Positions 8,189 through 15,986 of a stretch of DNA of 15,986 nucleotides are shown in pieces. How positions within the stretch are numbered: the first letter of the stretch is position 1; every line of letters begins with the position of its first letter. The stretch spans positions 1 to 15,986 of the forward strand of contig JBJEJA010000012.1 of NCBI GenBank assembly GCA_051877575.1, given 5' to 3'. Source of the stretch: UBA2882 sp051877575. GTDB taxonomy: Bacteria; Bacillota; Clostridia; Lachnospirales; Lachnospiraceae. The translations under genes and the position numbers were made by a program. The notes below the pieces were generated by a model that worked only from the letters and a program-made list of their open reading frames with translations, had not been told where the DNA came from and did not search any database.

Positions 8189-9013
8189 ATGAGGACAGCA
8201 GAGGAAAAAGGGAAGACATCTTGTATACCGGAGAAAAAATACTATGTTACACATTTAGCCTGTGTGGAAATGGATGCGGTTACAACCCCGGTGAAAAGCC
8301 GGGAGGAAGCCGAGAAGATTGCTGCTGTTTGTGATGGGCGGATGTGCCAGGTGGAAAAGGATAAATTTGAAACAGTAAAGAAAAATCCACCACAGCTTTA
8401 TAACCTGGAGGATTTGCTGCAGGATGCGGAAACTTTTTTGGGCTATCCCCGGAAACAGACAGAGAACACACTGCGGTTACTGCATAAAAAACAGCTGCTG
8501 ACCGATCCAAAAACAAGCAGCCGGTATCTGAAGGAAGATATGGGATATTCAACAGAAAAGCTGATAGACATTCTTCTTGAAAGAATCCCATTTGTGAAAG
8601 GTTATGCTTACCAGCCGGAAGTCAGGCAGGTACTGGACTCCAGGCAGGTGACTGGATATCCGGCGATCATTCCCACTATGAAAATAGAGAGGATGGATGT
8701 GAGAGAGCTGGATGAAAGGGAGCAAAACCTTCTTTTGATGGTTGCAGCCAGGCTTCTTATGGCAACATCAGATCCGTATACATCAGAAGATCATGAATCC
8801 GAGCTGACATGTAATTATCATACGTTTTATATAAAAGCGAACTGTGTGCGACAGAAGGGCTACCGGGAAATAGAACAGAGATACCTGCAATTTTTCGGAA
8901 AAGATGATGCCGGAAGAAGGAACAATGGGCTGGAAATCTATCTGGGAAAGGTATATGGGCCATGCAATACCTATGTAAAAGAGAGCGATTTTTTGCATAC
9001 AGCACAGCTTTGA
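8189..9013 (+). CDS. Truncated topoisomerase III-like protein lacking catalytic Tyr (likely pseudo-enzyme)
   Basis: A 274-residue protein that aligns by eye with the central part of TopB (topoisomerase III, type IA). Residues 15-70 resemble the strand-gate region (SREEAEKI then PPQLYNLEDLLQDA). The active-site loop follows, reading LTDPKTSSRYL where active enzymes have ITYPRTDxRYL, so Asp106 replaces the catalytic Tyr, Lys108 replaces Arg and Ser110 replaces Asp. Later VTGYPAIIPT stands where TopB has VTDHHAIIPT, so Asp-His-His becomes Gly156-Tyr157-Pro158. The match continues through LLLMVAARLLMAT and GYREIEQRY. The N-terminal TOPRIM domain and the C-terminal part of a 600-700-residue enzyme are absent. 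It cannot cut DNA by the known mechanism. The frame is open with a good ribosome site, so it may be a retained DNA-binding domain rather than a dead remnant. ICEs of this type often carry a full topB at this point. The gene ends 41 bases before a terminator. Confidence 0.75.
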   Translation: MRTAEEKGKTSCIPEKKYYVTHLACVEMDAVTTPVKSREEAEKIAAVCDGRMCQVEKDKFETVKKNPPQLYNLEDLLQDAETFLGYPRKQTENTLRLLHKKQLLTDPKTSSRYLKEDMGYSTEKLIDILLERIPFVKGYAYQPEVRQVLDSRQVTGYPAIIPTMKIERMDVRELDEREQNLLLMVAARLLMATSDPYTSEDHESELTCNYHTFYIKANCVRQKGYREIEQRYLQFFGKDDAGRRNNGLEIYLGKVYGPCNTYVKESDFLHTAQL

Positions 9014-9120
9014 TACAGCTGGCAATAAAATACTTTGAATATCTTATCGGTAGAAACAGGCAGTCATTTTTGGGCTGTCTGTTTTTCTATAAAATCAAAG
9101 AAAGAACGAGGTAAAGGAAC
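9014..9120 (+). other. Intergenic leader between transfer operon and adhesin
   Basis: These 107 AT-rich bases hold the terminator at 9054-9088 and the adhesin ribosome site GAGGT (9108-9112, eight bases before ATG). A TATAAAAT stretch (9088-9095) could be a -10 element but has no convincing -35 at the right distance. TTGATA at 9010-9015 could be a -35 but has no good -10. No promoter can be called with confidence. Confidence 0.5.
9054..9088 (+). terminator. Intrinsic terminator after the transfer operon
   Basis: AAACAGGCAG (9054-9063) pairs with CTGTCTGTTT (9075-9084) through ten base pairs including one G-U pair, around an 11-base loop, and is followed by TTCT. It lies 41 bases after the topoisomerase-like stop and 32 bases before the adhesin ATG. 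It probably ends the transfer-gene transcript. If transcription of the adhesin starts upstream of it, it would instead act as an attenuator in the leader. Confidence 0.8.
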
Positions 9121-12100
9121 ATGAGAAGAAAAGAAACACTCAAAAGAGCCATTTCAGGAATGATGGCAGCATTAACAATCTTGTCTTCGGTATTTTCACC
9201 GCTGGCAGTATATGCAGAGGAACCGGAGACGGAAGAGAAAAAACCTCCGCTTTATGAGGAGGTAAAGGACCAGCTGGATGCAGACGAAGTTGTGACAGCG
9301 AAAGATTTAGAGCTGGAGGTGGGGTATGATTTTGATGTGAAAATCGATTTTTCCAACATCGAAATCCCGGATAATCTGAAGGTCAAAGTAACATTTGAGG
9401 AAGCGAAAAACGAGGATGGGAAGGACTTCAGTAATGACCATGCTGATGTTTACAAGGCAGTGTATTATGTGGAGCCCCTGACAACAGACCATCCTCAGTA
9501 TCAGATCAGCAGAAAGCTGATTGTGAAAGAGCCTGCTATGGAAGTACAGTCGGAATCTGTCACGGAAAGAGGAAATGACTCTGGAAACCAGGAGGCTGCT
9601 TCCGACGAAGAGGAGTCGGCTTCGCAGGTGATGGAAATTTTTTCTGGTGATGTTGTACCGGAAGAACCGGAGACAGAATCGGATACGGAAGCTGATAGTG
9701 AGGAACTTAGCGAAGAACAGGCTGGAGAAACAGAAACGGAAGGTATTTCAGGGGAAACTTCAGAGATGGAGACCACGGATACAGAATCCGTGACTGAGCT
9801 TCCGGCAGAACCGGAAACAGAACCGGATGCTGTACAGTCTGAGACAGAGGGAGAACCTATACCGGAAGATATTTTACTGGAAACGCAGGAGCCTGAAACA
9901 GAGGAAATTTCAGAGACGGAAACGGAAAATGAAGAAGAGTCTGAAACCGAAGAGGAATCTGAAACGGAAGGGAATTACCGGGTAGAGATCACCAGGGGAG
10001 AAGAACTTGGTGTTACCCTGAACAGTGAGGATGGCAGCTATGATGCCGGAGATACGGTGGAATTTTCAACAAACCTCCCCAATGGGGCCCTGACAGCAGT
10101 AGGGGCTTTGAAAGTTGAGGCAAATGCTGCTGGCAATACGGCAGACCTTCTTTATTCCGAAGTGACTTATCATGCAGATACGGATACGTTCAGTTTTGAG
10201 ATGCCTGCAGATGATATTGCGCTTGAAGTTGCCGAAGACCAGGCTGCAGGCGGGATCGTGCTTCTGGCAGCTGATGATGAAGGCCTGTGGGATGAAGCCA
10301 CGGAGATTGAAGCCAATACCTACTATTACTATTCGGACGGACAGCTGCATCCTTTCAATTCTGTCATGGGAAGCGGCGGCAACGACTCTTACAAATATAT
10401 CCGATACAAGGTAGATGGAAAAACTTATACAGTAAATGCGTACTGTATGCAGCATTCCATGCCGTCTCCGCCCAGTGGGACAACCTACAAAAATATGATC
10501 GAACTGGATGAAGGCGGTGATGATAAGTATATCCGTAAAGCACTGTTTTATGGCTATGGTGGTCCCGGCTGGGGAGACACATTCAACGGCTACAACATCA
10601 AACAGATCATGGAAAATGCAGGATGTACATCAGAAACAAGGGCGATGCAGCATTATCTGGTGGATTACCTTTACGATGGTGAGTCCGGTTTTGGCGGGGC
10701 ATTGTCGGATACTGCAAAAAATATGCTGAAAGAGATAAAAGCTGCTTTGGCAAAAATGCCTGACCCGACTGCCATGGAGCTTCTTCCCGGCCTGTCTGTA
10801 ACTGCAGATGGAACAGAAACAGAAACCTTTACGTGGAAAGCAAATGAAGCATTCACAATCACCATTCATCTGGAGGATGGGGTAAAACTTGTGAATGAGA
10901 CAACCGGGAAAACAGGGACAGGAAATGTCACGGTAAAAGGCGGTGATAAGTTCCATCTGGCTGCCACAACGACTGACATCAGCAGCCTGAAAGGAAAGTA
11001 TGCGATCACTTCCAAATATCCGTTGGATTTCCACGCTATGCTTTTGAAACTGCAGAATTCCCAGGATATCGGATTTGGATATTATACAGATTCTTCGGAT
11101 ATTTCCCTTACGGTTGACTGGCCGGAGCAGGCACAGCTTGATATCGTGAAGCAGGACGGCGGTTCAGGAAAGAAACTGGCAGGGGCTGTGTATGGTGTTT
11201 ACAGTGATGCTGCATGCCAGAACCTGATCATTCAAATGCCTGCAACGGACAATAATGGTGCCTCCAGTGTGAAATTTAATGTAACCGGAAGTACGGTCTA
11301 TCTGAAGGAGCTTACCGCACCGAAAGGATATAAGATCAATGTGAATGCAGTCGGAGTGGCTGTGGCAGCCGGGAAGACTGCAACAAAAACACTGGAAGAT
11401 ACAGAAATACTGGGAAGCCTGAAAATTTATAAAGAAGGCCAGGTGCTGACAGGCGCTGTCTCAGGTGCAGACGGAACCACCTTCCAGTATGAGAACCGGA
11501 GACTGGCAGGGGCGATTTATACTGTGACAGCGGCGGAGGATATCATTGCTGCCGATGGAACAACGGTGTTCAAAGCGGGCGCTGTTATAGCAGAAAATGT
11601 CAAGACAGGTTCGGATGGCTCTGCGACCGTAAATAACCTGCATCTTGGTAAATACACGGTGACAGAAACAGGGGCACCCAAGAATTATATCAATAAGGGA
11701 GAGTCAAAGACAGTTACGGTCGCTTCCAGTGACCAGACTGTAGAAGCTGTTCTGACAGAAGTAACCTTTACCAATGACCGCCAGAAAGCATCTGTGTCGG
11801 TAGTAAAAGTGGACAATACCACAAAGAATCCTCTTTCCGGAGGCATTTATGGATTATATGCTGCAGAAGATATCAAAAACGTGGACGGAACTATTGTTGC
11901 AAAGAAAGATACGTTTATTGAGAAAGCAGTAACCGGAACAGACGGCAGGGCAGCTTATACAGCAGATATTCCCATTGGTTTCAGCTACTATGTGAAAGAA
12001 CTGCAGGCTCCGGATTGCTACGTGAGAAATACGGAAGATATCTATTATTTTACATTCAGCTATACCCACGATACAGAAGCAGCTGTAAGTTATACACATA

Positions 12101-15100
12101 CTTTTGAAAATGAACGGGTAAATGCAAAGATTAACCTGGTCAAGAAAGATGCGGAAACCGGAAGCACCCCACAGGGAGACGCCACTCTGGAAAAAGCAGT
12201 CTATGGGCTGTATGCGAGGGAGGATATTGTCCATCCGGATGGAAAAACCGGCGTGATCTATAAGGCCGGTACCCAGATCGCGACACTGACGACGGATAAA
12301 AATGGAGAAGCATCTGTCGGAGACCTGTATCTTGGAAGATACTATGTAAAAGAAATCACACCATCTAACGGATATCTGCTGGACGAAAAGGAATATGACC
12401 TGTCCTGTGATTTTGAAGGTGACCTGGTGGCAACTGTTGAAAGGACAGCTACTTCTTTGGAACAGGTGATCAAACAGCCGTTCCAGCTGATTAAGGTGGC
12501 AGATAACGGAAAGACGGATGCAGATTTGCTTTCCGGGGCAGGATTTACTGCATATTTGGAAAGCTCGCTAAAAGTAAAAGAAGACGGAAGCTATGATTTT
12601 GATTCTGCAGAACCGGTAATCATCGGGGAAAACGGAGCAAAAGAAATTTTTACGGATAAGAAAGGCTATGCGGTATCTATTGCTATCCCGTTTGGAACCT
12701 ATATCGTAAAAGAAACCACCACACCCCATAATTTCAAGTCGGTAAAAGATTTTATCGTGAGAATCACGGAAAACCATCCGACAGAACCGCAGACCTGGCG
12801 TGTGCTTTTGGATGAAGAGTTTCATGCGAAGCTGAAGATCATCAAACAGGATGATGAGACAAAGAAATCTGTCCTGGCTGCAGGCACAGAGTTTAAGGTG
12901 TTTGATCTGGATAACCAGGAATATGTTGAGCAGGTAACGACGTATCCGACTACGGTAACCCACACTTCTTACTTTACGGACAGTGAAGGATATTTGATTT
13001 TGCCCAACAGCCTGCTGGCAGGAAGTTACCGGATTGAGGAAATCACAGCTCCGGATGGCTATACAGTTAACCGTAATTATGTGGAAATAAAGGTAGATAC
13101 AGACACCATGTATCAAATTGACCAGGTCTCCGGAGACGCGATCATTGAAGTTGTTTATGAAAACCATCCGGTCAAGGGGGAGCTGCAGTTGATAAAGAAG
13201 GGAGAAGTGCTGAGCGGATATGGAAAAGATTTTGAGTATGAGGTTCAGCCACTGGCTGGAGCTTCCTTTGCAGTTTACGCTGCAGAGGACATTTATACCG
13301 CAGATTTTCAAAAAGATGCCAACGGGGACCGGATCTGTGAATATCATGCAGGAGAACTGGTTGCGGAACTAACCACAGGAGAAGATGGGGAAGCAATTCT
13401 GGATAATCTGCCGCTTGGAACTTACCGTATAGTAGAAGTGAAAGCCCCGGATGGTTATGTGTTGAATGGGGAAGCGCAGGAAGTAACATTCTCTTATGCG
13501 GATCAGGAAACAGCTGTGATCACACAGACTGCAGAGTTTACCAATGCCAGACAGAGAGTGGAAGCGAAGGCAGTGAAAAAAGATGCAGAAAATGGAGCGT
13601 TGTTGTCAGGAGCCGTTTTTGGCCTTTATGCGAAGGAAGATATCACAGCCGGAGAAAAAGTGATCGTAAAAGCTGATACCTTGCTGGCAGAAGCCATCAC
13701 AGACAAAAACGGCAGTGCAGTTTTTGAAGCTGATCTGCCCTTTGCATCTTACTATGTAAAAGAACACCAGGCACCGGAAGGTTATGTGCTTACTGCAGAA
13801 AACTATGAAATCAATGCTGTTTATCAGGGACAGGATGTACCGGTTGCAGTGTTTGGCGCAGAATTCCATAATCATCCAACGGTTACCGAGTTTACAAAAT
13901 CGGATATCACCACAGGCACAGAACTGGATGGGGCAACCCTTACCGTGCTTGATAAGGATAAGAATATCGTGGATACCTGGACTTCTGTAAAGGAGGAACC
14001 GCATGTGATCAAACGGCTGCATGTGGGTGAGACTTACATTTTACGGGAAGAATTTGCCCCGTATGGCTACCTGAAAGCGGAAGAAGTGGAATTTACCGTT
14101 GCAGATACCACAGAAGTGCAGAAGGTGGAAATGAAAGACGATGTGCCGACAGCACTATTGATTATCAACAAAGAGGGGGAATTCCTTGATAAAGTAACGA
14201 TGCTGGACAATGCCAAAGGAACTCTGGAGCATCTGTTTGAATATGTGTCCGGCAGCCTGACAGAGGTGACATTTGAAGTATACGCTGCTGAAGACATTAG
14301 AGCAGCTGATGGTGTCAGTGAGGATTACTATAAAGCCGATGAACTGGTAGCAACGATCACAACGGACACCAATGGAATTGCACAGGCGGGAGAGCTTCCG
14401 GTAGGAAAATACTATGTAAAAGAAGTAGAAACGGCTCATGGATATGTGCTGGACGGGGAACCCCGCTATGTAGATTTGAGTTACCGCGACCAGGATACTC
14501 CGATTGTGACCTACAGCGAGGCATGGCAGAATGCACGTCAGAAAGCGATGATCCATGTATGGAAGAAAGAAAAAGGCAGTGAACGTGTTCTGAAAGGCGG
14601 TGTTTTCGGCCTGTTTACAGCGGAAGATATCAAAGCTGCCAACGGGACAGTATTAGTCACGGCGGATACGATGATTGAACGCAGGGCTACGGATGATAAG
14701 GGAGAAATAACCTTTACGGCAGATCTTCCGGTTGATGGAAAATATTATATTCAGGAACTGGCCGCACCGGACGGATTTGTAACGACGGATGAGAAACAGG
14801 AATTCACTTTTGAATACCAGGGTGCTTTGGAAGAGAGTGTTTCCTATGATTTTGTTTTTGAGAATGAGCCTACGACAGTGGAACTGACAAAAGCAGATCT
14901 TACAACCAGTAAGGAGCTTCCGGGAGCCCATCTTCGGGTCATTGATGAAAACGGTGATCTTGTGGATGAATGGGTATCCGGCAATGAGCCTCATATCATC
15001 AAAGAGCTGACTGTTGGAAAATCTTATGCCCTGATAGAAACAAAACCGGCGGATGGCTATGTGACGGCAGAAAGTATTGATTTTGTAATCGAGAACACAG

Positions 15101-15876
15101 CTGACATACAGAAACACACGATGCTGGATGACGTTACGAAAGTAAAGATCAGCAAGACAGATATTACCGGGACCGAAGAAATTCCGGGCGCAAAGCTGAC
15201 GATCCTTGATGAAAATGATCAGGTGGTGGAAAGCTGGACATCCGGAACAGAACCCCATTATGTAGAGAAGCTGCCAGTCGGCCAGTATAAGCTGCGTGAG
15301 GAACGTGCCCCGAAAGGGTATGTGCTGACAGAAGATGTTGTTTTCCAGATAGTGGATTCCGGGGAAATCCAGACAGTACAGATGAAGGATGACACTGCCA
15401 AAGGGAAGATTATCCTGAATAAGACCGATAAGGAGACCGGAAAGCCGCTAAAAGGTGTTGAGTTTGAAATCCGTGACAGCAAAGATAAAGTCCTTGAAAC
15501 ATTGAAGACAGATTCTGCCGGTCATGCGGAGAGCAGCCTTTATGAGATCGCTTCATATAAAAATGGGAAATATGATGCGGAATTCAAGTATTATCTGGTA
15601 GAGACCAAAACTCTGGATGGATATAAGCTGGATGATACGAAACATGAGATTGTGTTCCATTATGCAGATGACACGACACCGGTTATCGAAGTGAAGATGA
15701 ATCTGGAAAATGAGGAAGCCCCGGTTCTTCCGGAGGTACCGGATCATCAGGAGGCAACAACGACAAATGCACCAAAAACAGGTGATAATACACCGATCCT
15801 TCCATTGGCTGCGCTGATGGCAGGTGCAGTGTGCTGCATTGCGGTTCTTCTGAAAAAGAGAAAGAAAAACGTATAA
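9121..15876 (+). CDS. Giant SpaA/CnaB-repeat surface adhesin with thioester domain and sorting signal
   Basis: A 2251-residue wall-anchored protein. A signal peptide (about 1-32, ending AVYA) is followed by a small beta-rich N-terminal domain (40-140) and a Glu/Thr-rich stalk (141-284). Next comes a domain ending FEMPADDIALEV, like divergent InlB B-repeats (285-380). A thioester domain (about 397-670) has Cys442 in NAYCMQ and Gln510 in RAMQHYL, the expected Cys-Gln pair that can bind host or cell-surface amines covalently. About 14 tandem CnaB/SpaA domains (671-2200) follow, each with a first-strand Lys and most with a KExxAPxGY-like motif; most can form Lys-Asn or Lys-Asp isopeptide bonds. 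The C-terminus has a sorting signal NAPKTGD (Thr2220), a hydrophobic helix and KKRKKNV. Start ATG 9121 has GAGGT (9108-9112). Likely role is attachment, to host or to mating partners. The single reading frame is intact. Confidence 0.92.
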   Translation: MRRKETLKRAISGMMAALTILSSVFSPLAVYAEEPETEEKKPPLYEEVKDQLDADEVVTAKDLELEVGYDFDVKIDFSNIEIPDNLKVKVTFEEAKNEDGKDFSNDHADVYKAVYYVEPLTTDHPQYQISRKLIVKEPAMEVQSESVTERGNDSGNQEAASDEEESASQVMEIFSGDVVPEEPETESDTEADSEELSEEQAGETETEGISGETSEMETTDTESVTELPAEPETEPDAVQSETEGEPIPEDILLETQEPETEEISETETENEEESETEEESETEGNYRVEITRGEELGVTLNSEDGSYDAGDTVEFSTNLPNGALTAVGALKVEANAAGNTADLLYSEVTYHADTDTFSFEMPADDIALEVAEDQAAGGIVLLAADDEGLWDEATEIEANTYYYYSDGQLHPFNSVMGSGGNDSYKYIRYKVDGKTYTVNAYCMQHSMPSPPSGTTYKNMIELDEGGDDKYIRKALFYGYGGPGWGDTFNGYNIKQIMENAGCTSETRAMQHYLVDYLYDGESGFGGALSDTAKNMLKEIKAALAKMPDPTAMELLPGLSVTADGTETETFTWKANEAFTITIHLEDGVKLVNETTGKTGTGNVTVKGGDKFHLAATTTDISSLKGKYAITSKYPLDFHAMLLKLQNSQDIGFGYYTDSSDISLTVDWPEQAQLDIVKQDGGSGKKLAGAVYGVYSDAACQNLIIQMPATDNNGASSVKFNVTGSTVYLKELTAPKGYKINVNAVGVAVAAGKTATKTLEDTEILGSLKIYKEGQVLTGAVSGADGTTFQYENRRLAGAIYTVTAAEDIIAADGTTVFKAGAVIAENVKTGSDGSATVNNLHLGKYTVTETGAPKNYINKGESKTVTVASSDQTVEAVLTEVTFTNDRQKASVSVVKVDNTTKNPLSGGIYGLYAAEDIKNVDGTIVAKKDTFIEKAVTGTDGRAAYTADIPIGFSYYVKELQAPDCYVRNTEDIYYFTFSYTHDTEAAVSYTHTFENERVNAKINLVKKDAETGSTPQGDATLEKAVYGLYAREDIVHPDGKTGVIYKAGTQIATLTTDKNGEASVGDLYLGRYYVKEITPSNGYLLDEKEYDLSCDFEGDLVATVERTATSLEQVIKQPFQLIKVADNGKTDADLLSGAGFTAYLESSLKVKEDGSYDFDSAEPVIIGENGAKEIFTDKKGYAVSIAIPFGTYIVKETTTPHNFKSVKDFIVRITENHPTEPQTWRVLLDEEFHAKLKIIKQDDETKKSVLAAGTEFKVFDLDNQEYVEQVTTYPTTVTHTSYFTDSEGYLILPNSLLAGSYRIEEITAPDGYTVNRNYVEIKVDTDTMYQIDQVSGDAIIEVVYENHPVKGELQLIKKGEVLSGYGKDFEYEVQPLAGASFAVYAAEDIYTADFQKDANGDRICEYHAGELVAELTTGEDGEAILDNLPLGTYRIVEVKAPDGYVLNGEAQEVTFSYADQETAVITQTAEFTNARQRVEAKAVKKDAENGALLSGAVFGLYAKEDITAGEKVIVKADTLLAEAITDKNGSAVFEADLPFASYYVKEHQAPEGYVLTAENYEINAVYQGQDVPVAVFGAEFHNHPTVTEFTKSDITTGTELDGATLTVLDKDKNIVDTWTSVKEEPHVIKRLHVGETYILREEFAPYGYLKAEEVEFTVADTTEVQKVEMKDDVPTALLIINKEGEFLDKVTMLDNAKGTLEHLFEYVSGSLTEVTFEVYAAEDIRAADGVSEDYYKADELVATITTDTNGIAQAGELPVGKYYVKEVETAHGYVLDGEPRYVDLSYRDQDTPIVTYSEAWQNARQKAMIHVWKKEKGSERVLKGGVFGLFTAEDIKAANGTVLVTADTMIERRATDDKGEITFTADLPVDGKYYIQELAAPDGFVTTDEKQEFTFEYQGALEESVSYDFVFENEPTTVELTKADLTTSKELPGAHLRVIDENGDLVDEWVSGNEPHIIKELTVGKSYALIETKPADGYVTAESIDFVIENTADIQKHTMLDDVTKVKISKTDITGTEEIPGAKLTILDENDQVVESWTSGTEPHYVEKLPVGQYKLREERAPKGYVLTEDVVFQIVDSGEIQTVQMKDDTAKGKIILNKTDKETGKPLKGVEFEIRDSKDKVLETLKTDSAGHAESSLYEIASYKNGKYDAEFKYYLVETKTLDGYKLDDTKHEIVFHYADDTTPVIEVKMNLENEEAPVLPEVPDHQEATTTNAPKTGDNTPILPLAALMAGAVCCIAVLLKKRKKNV
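11131..15720 (+). repeat. Array of about 14 CnaB/SpaA-type domains in the adhesin
   Basis: Domain starts read by eye fall at residues 671, 766, 889, 1001, 1120, 1235, 1352, 1479, 1588, 1678, 1808, 1919, 2007 and 2094. Two classes are visible. Long units of about 110-130 residues often carry a YAAEDI-type insertion and end in FxN (FTNDRQ, FENERV, FTNARQ, FENEPT). Short units of about 87-90 residues (starting 1588, 1919, 2007) end in MKDD or MLDD. The repeats are divergent at DNA level, so they are old rather than recently expanded. Boundaries are approximate. Confidence 0.85.
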
Positions 15877-15887
15877 TCATTAATTCC

Positions 15888-15920
15888 TATAAAGGGATGC
15901 TGTAATGGCATCCTTTTATA
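15888..15920 (+). terminator. Hairpin terminator after the adhesin gene
   Basis: TATAAAGGGATGC (15888-15900) and GCATCCTTTTATA (15908-15920) pair over 13 base pairs with a single G-U pair and a seven-base loop. A T-run is included in the 3' arm and another follows (GTTTTG). It lies 12 bases after the adhesin stop. The symmetric A/T ends mean it could act in both directions. Confidence 0.78.
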
Positions 15921-15942
15921 GTTTTGAAAGAAATCATAGATC

Positions 15943-15949
15943 AAGGAGG
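15943..15949 (+). promoter_or_regulatory. Ribosome binding site of the downstream gene
   Basis: AAGGAGG seven bases before ATG 15958 is an optimal Shine-Dalgarno sequence and is the main reason for calling a gene at the window edge. Confidence 0.75.
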
Positions 15950-15957
15950 ATACGAAC

Positions 15958-15986
15958 ATGAGAAACCAGAATAGGAAGACAGACAT
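15958..15986 (+). CDS. 5' end of an unidentified gene, cut by the window end
   Basis: An ATG with an excellent ribosome site opens a frame reading MRNQNRKTD before the window ends. The nine residues are polar and basic and are too few to identify. The start could precede a signal peptide or membrane anchor; a sortase is a reasonable guess because sortase genes often follow such surface proteins, but nothing here shows it. Confidence 0.6.

Noticed and set aside
9010..9044. TTGATA with AT-rich downstream sequence as a promoter for the adhesin
   Set aside because: No -10 hexamer of reasonable quality lies 16-18 bases downstream.
12568..13347. Long minus-strand open frame (259 codons) under the adhesin
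   Set aside because: The product has no recognisable domain or signal and lies opposite well-supported coding sequence; it reflects codon bias of the plus strand. The 267-codon minus frame at 1603-2406 is rejected for the same reason.
1..15986. tRNA, rRNA, CRISPR array, insertion sequence, integrase or attachment site
   Set aside because: No cloverleaf, short regularly spaced repeat, transposase or recombinase sequence was seen; the element ends must lie outside the window.

Overview
The window is a stretch of an integrative and conjugative element (ICE) of the Tn1549/CTn type from a Gram-positive, low-to-mid GC Firmicute, most likely a gut Clostridia/Lachnospiraceae member. The evidence is the gene order: VirB6/TrbL-like, PrgI-like, VirB4-like ATPase, small DUF3789-like protein, CD1108-type cell-wall hydrolase, DUF4315, CD1107/DUF4366. 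This is the usual core of the type IV secretion module in these elements. It is followed by a topoisomerase-III-related gene and a giant LPXTG-type surface protein. Every gene is on the + strand. Strong Shine-Dalgarno sequences (AAGGAGG-like), signal peptides ending in VYA, and a C-terminal sorting signal all fit a Firmicute.

Layout. 1-24: probable tail of the preceding small gene (Maff2-like). 36-905: polytopic VirB6/TrbL-like channel protein. 930-1147: PrgI-like protein, cut by a run of exactly 100 N (1148-1247). 1248-3585: VirB4-like ATPase whose start is lost in that gap. 3586-3681: a 31-residue membrane peptide. 3698-6538: a membrane-anchored wall hydrolase with 3D, M23 and NlpC/P60 domains. 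6582-6905: DUF4315. 6892-8175: CD1107/DUF4366 membrane protein. 8189-9013: a shortened topoisomerase-III-like protein that has lost its catalytic tyrosine and other active-site residues. 9054-9088: intrinsic terminator. 9121-15876: a 2251-residue adhesin with a thioester domain and about 14 CnaB/SpaA domains. 15888-15920: second terminator-like hairpin. 15958-15986: start of a further gene.

How the genes fit together (inference from family knowledge). VirB4 powers, and the VirB6- and PrgI-like proteins line, the channel that carries DNA across the membrane. The CD1108-type protein opens peptidoglycan. DUF4315 and DUF4366 are conserved accessory parts of the same apparatus. Genes from 36 to 9013 are tightly packed (gaps from overlap to 43 bases) and probably form one operon ending at the 9054-9088 terminator. 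The adhesin is a separate unit that could tether donor to recipient or to a host surface.

Most notable points: the inactivated topoisomerase-like protein; the large thioester/isopeptide adhesin inside a conjugation module; the three-domain wall hydrolase; an overlooked 31-residue gene; and a strongly acidic tail on the DUF4366 protein predicted to lie on the same membrane side as the strongly basic N-terminal half of the hydrolase.
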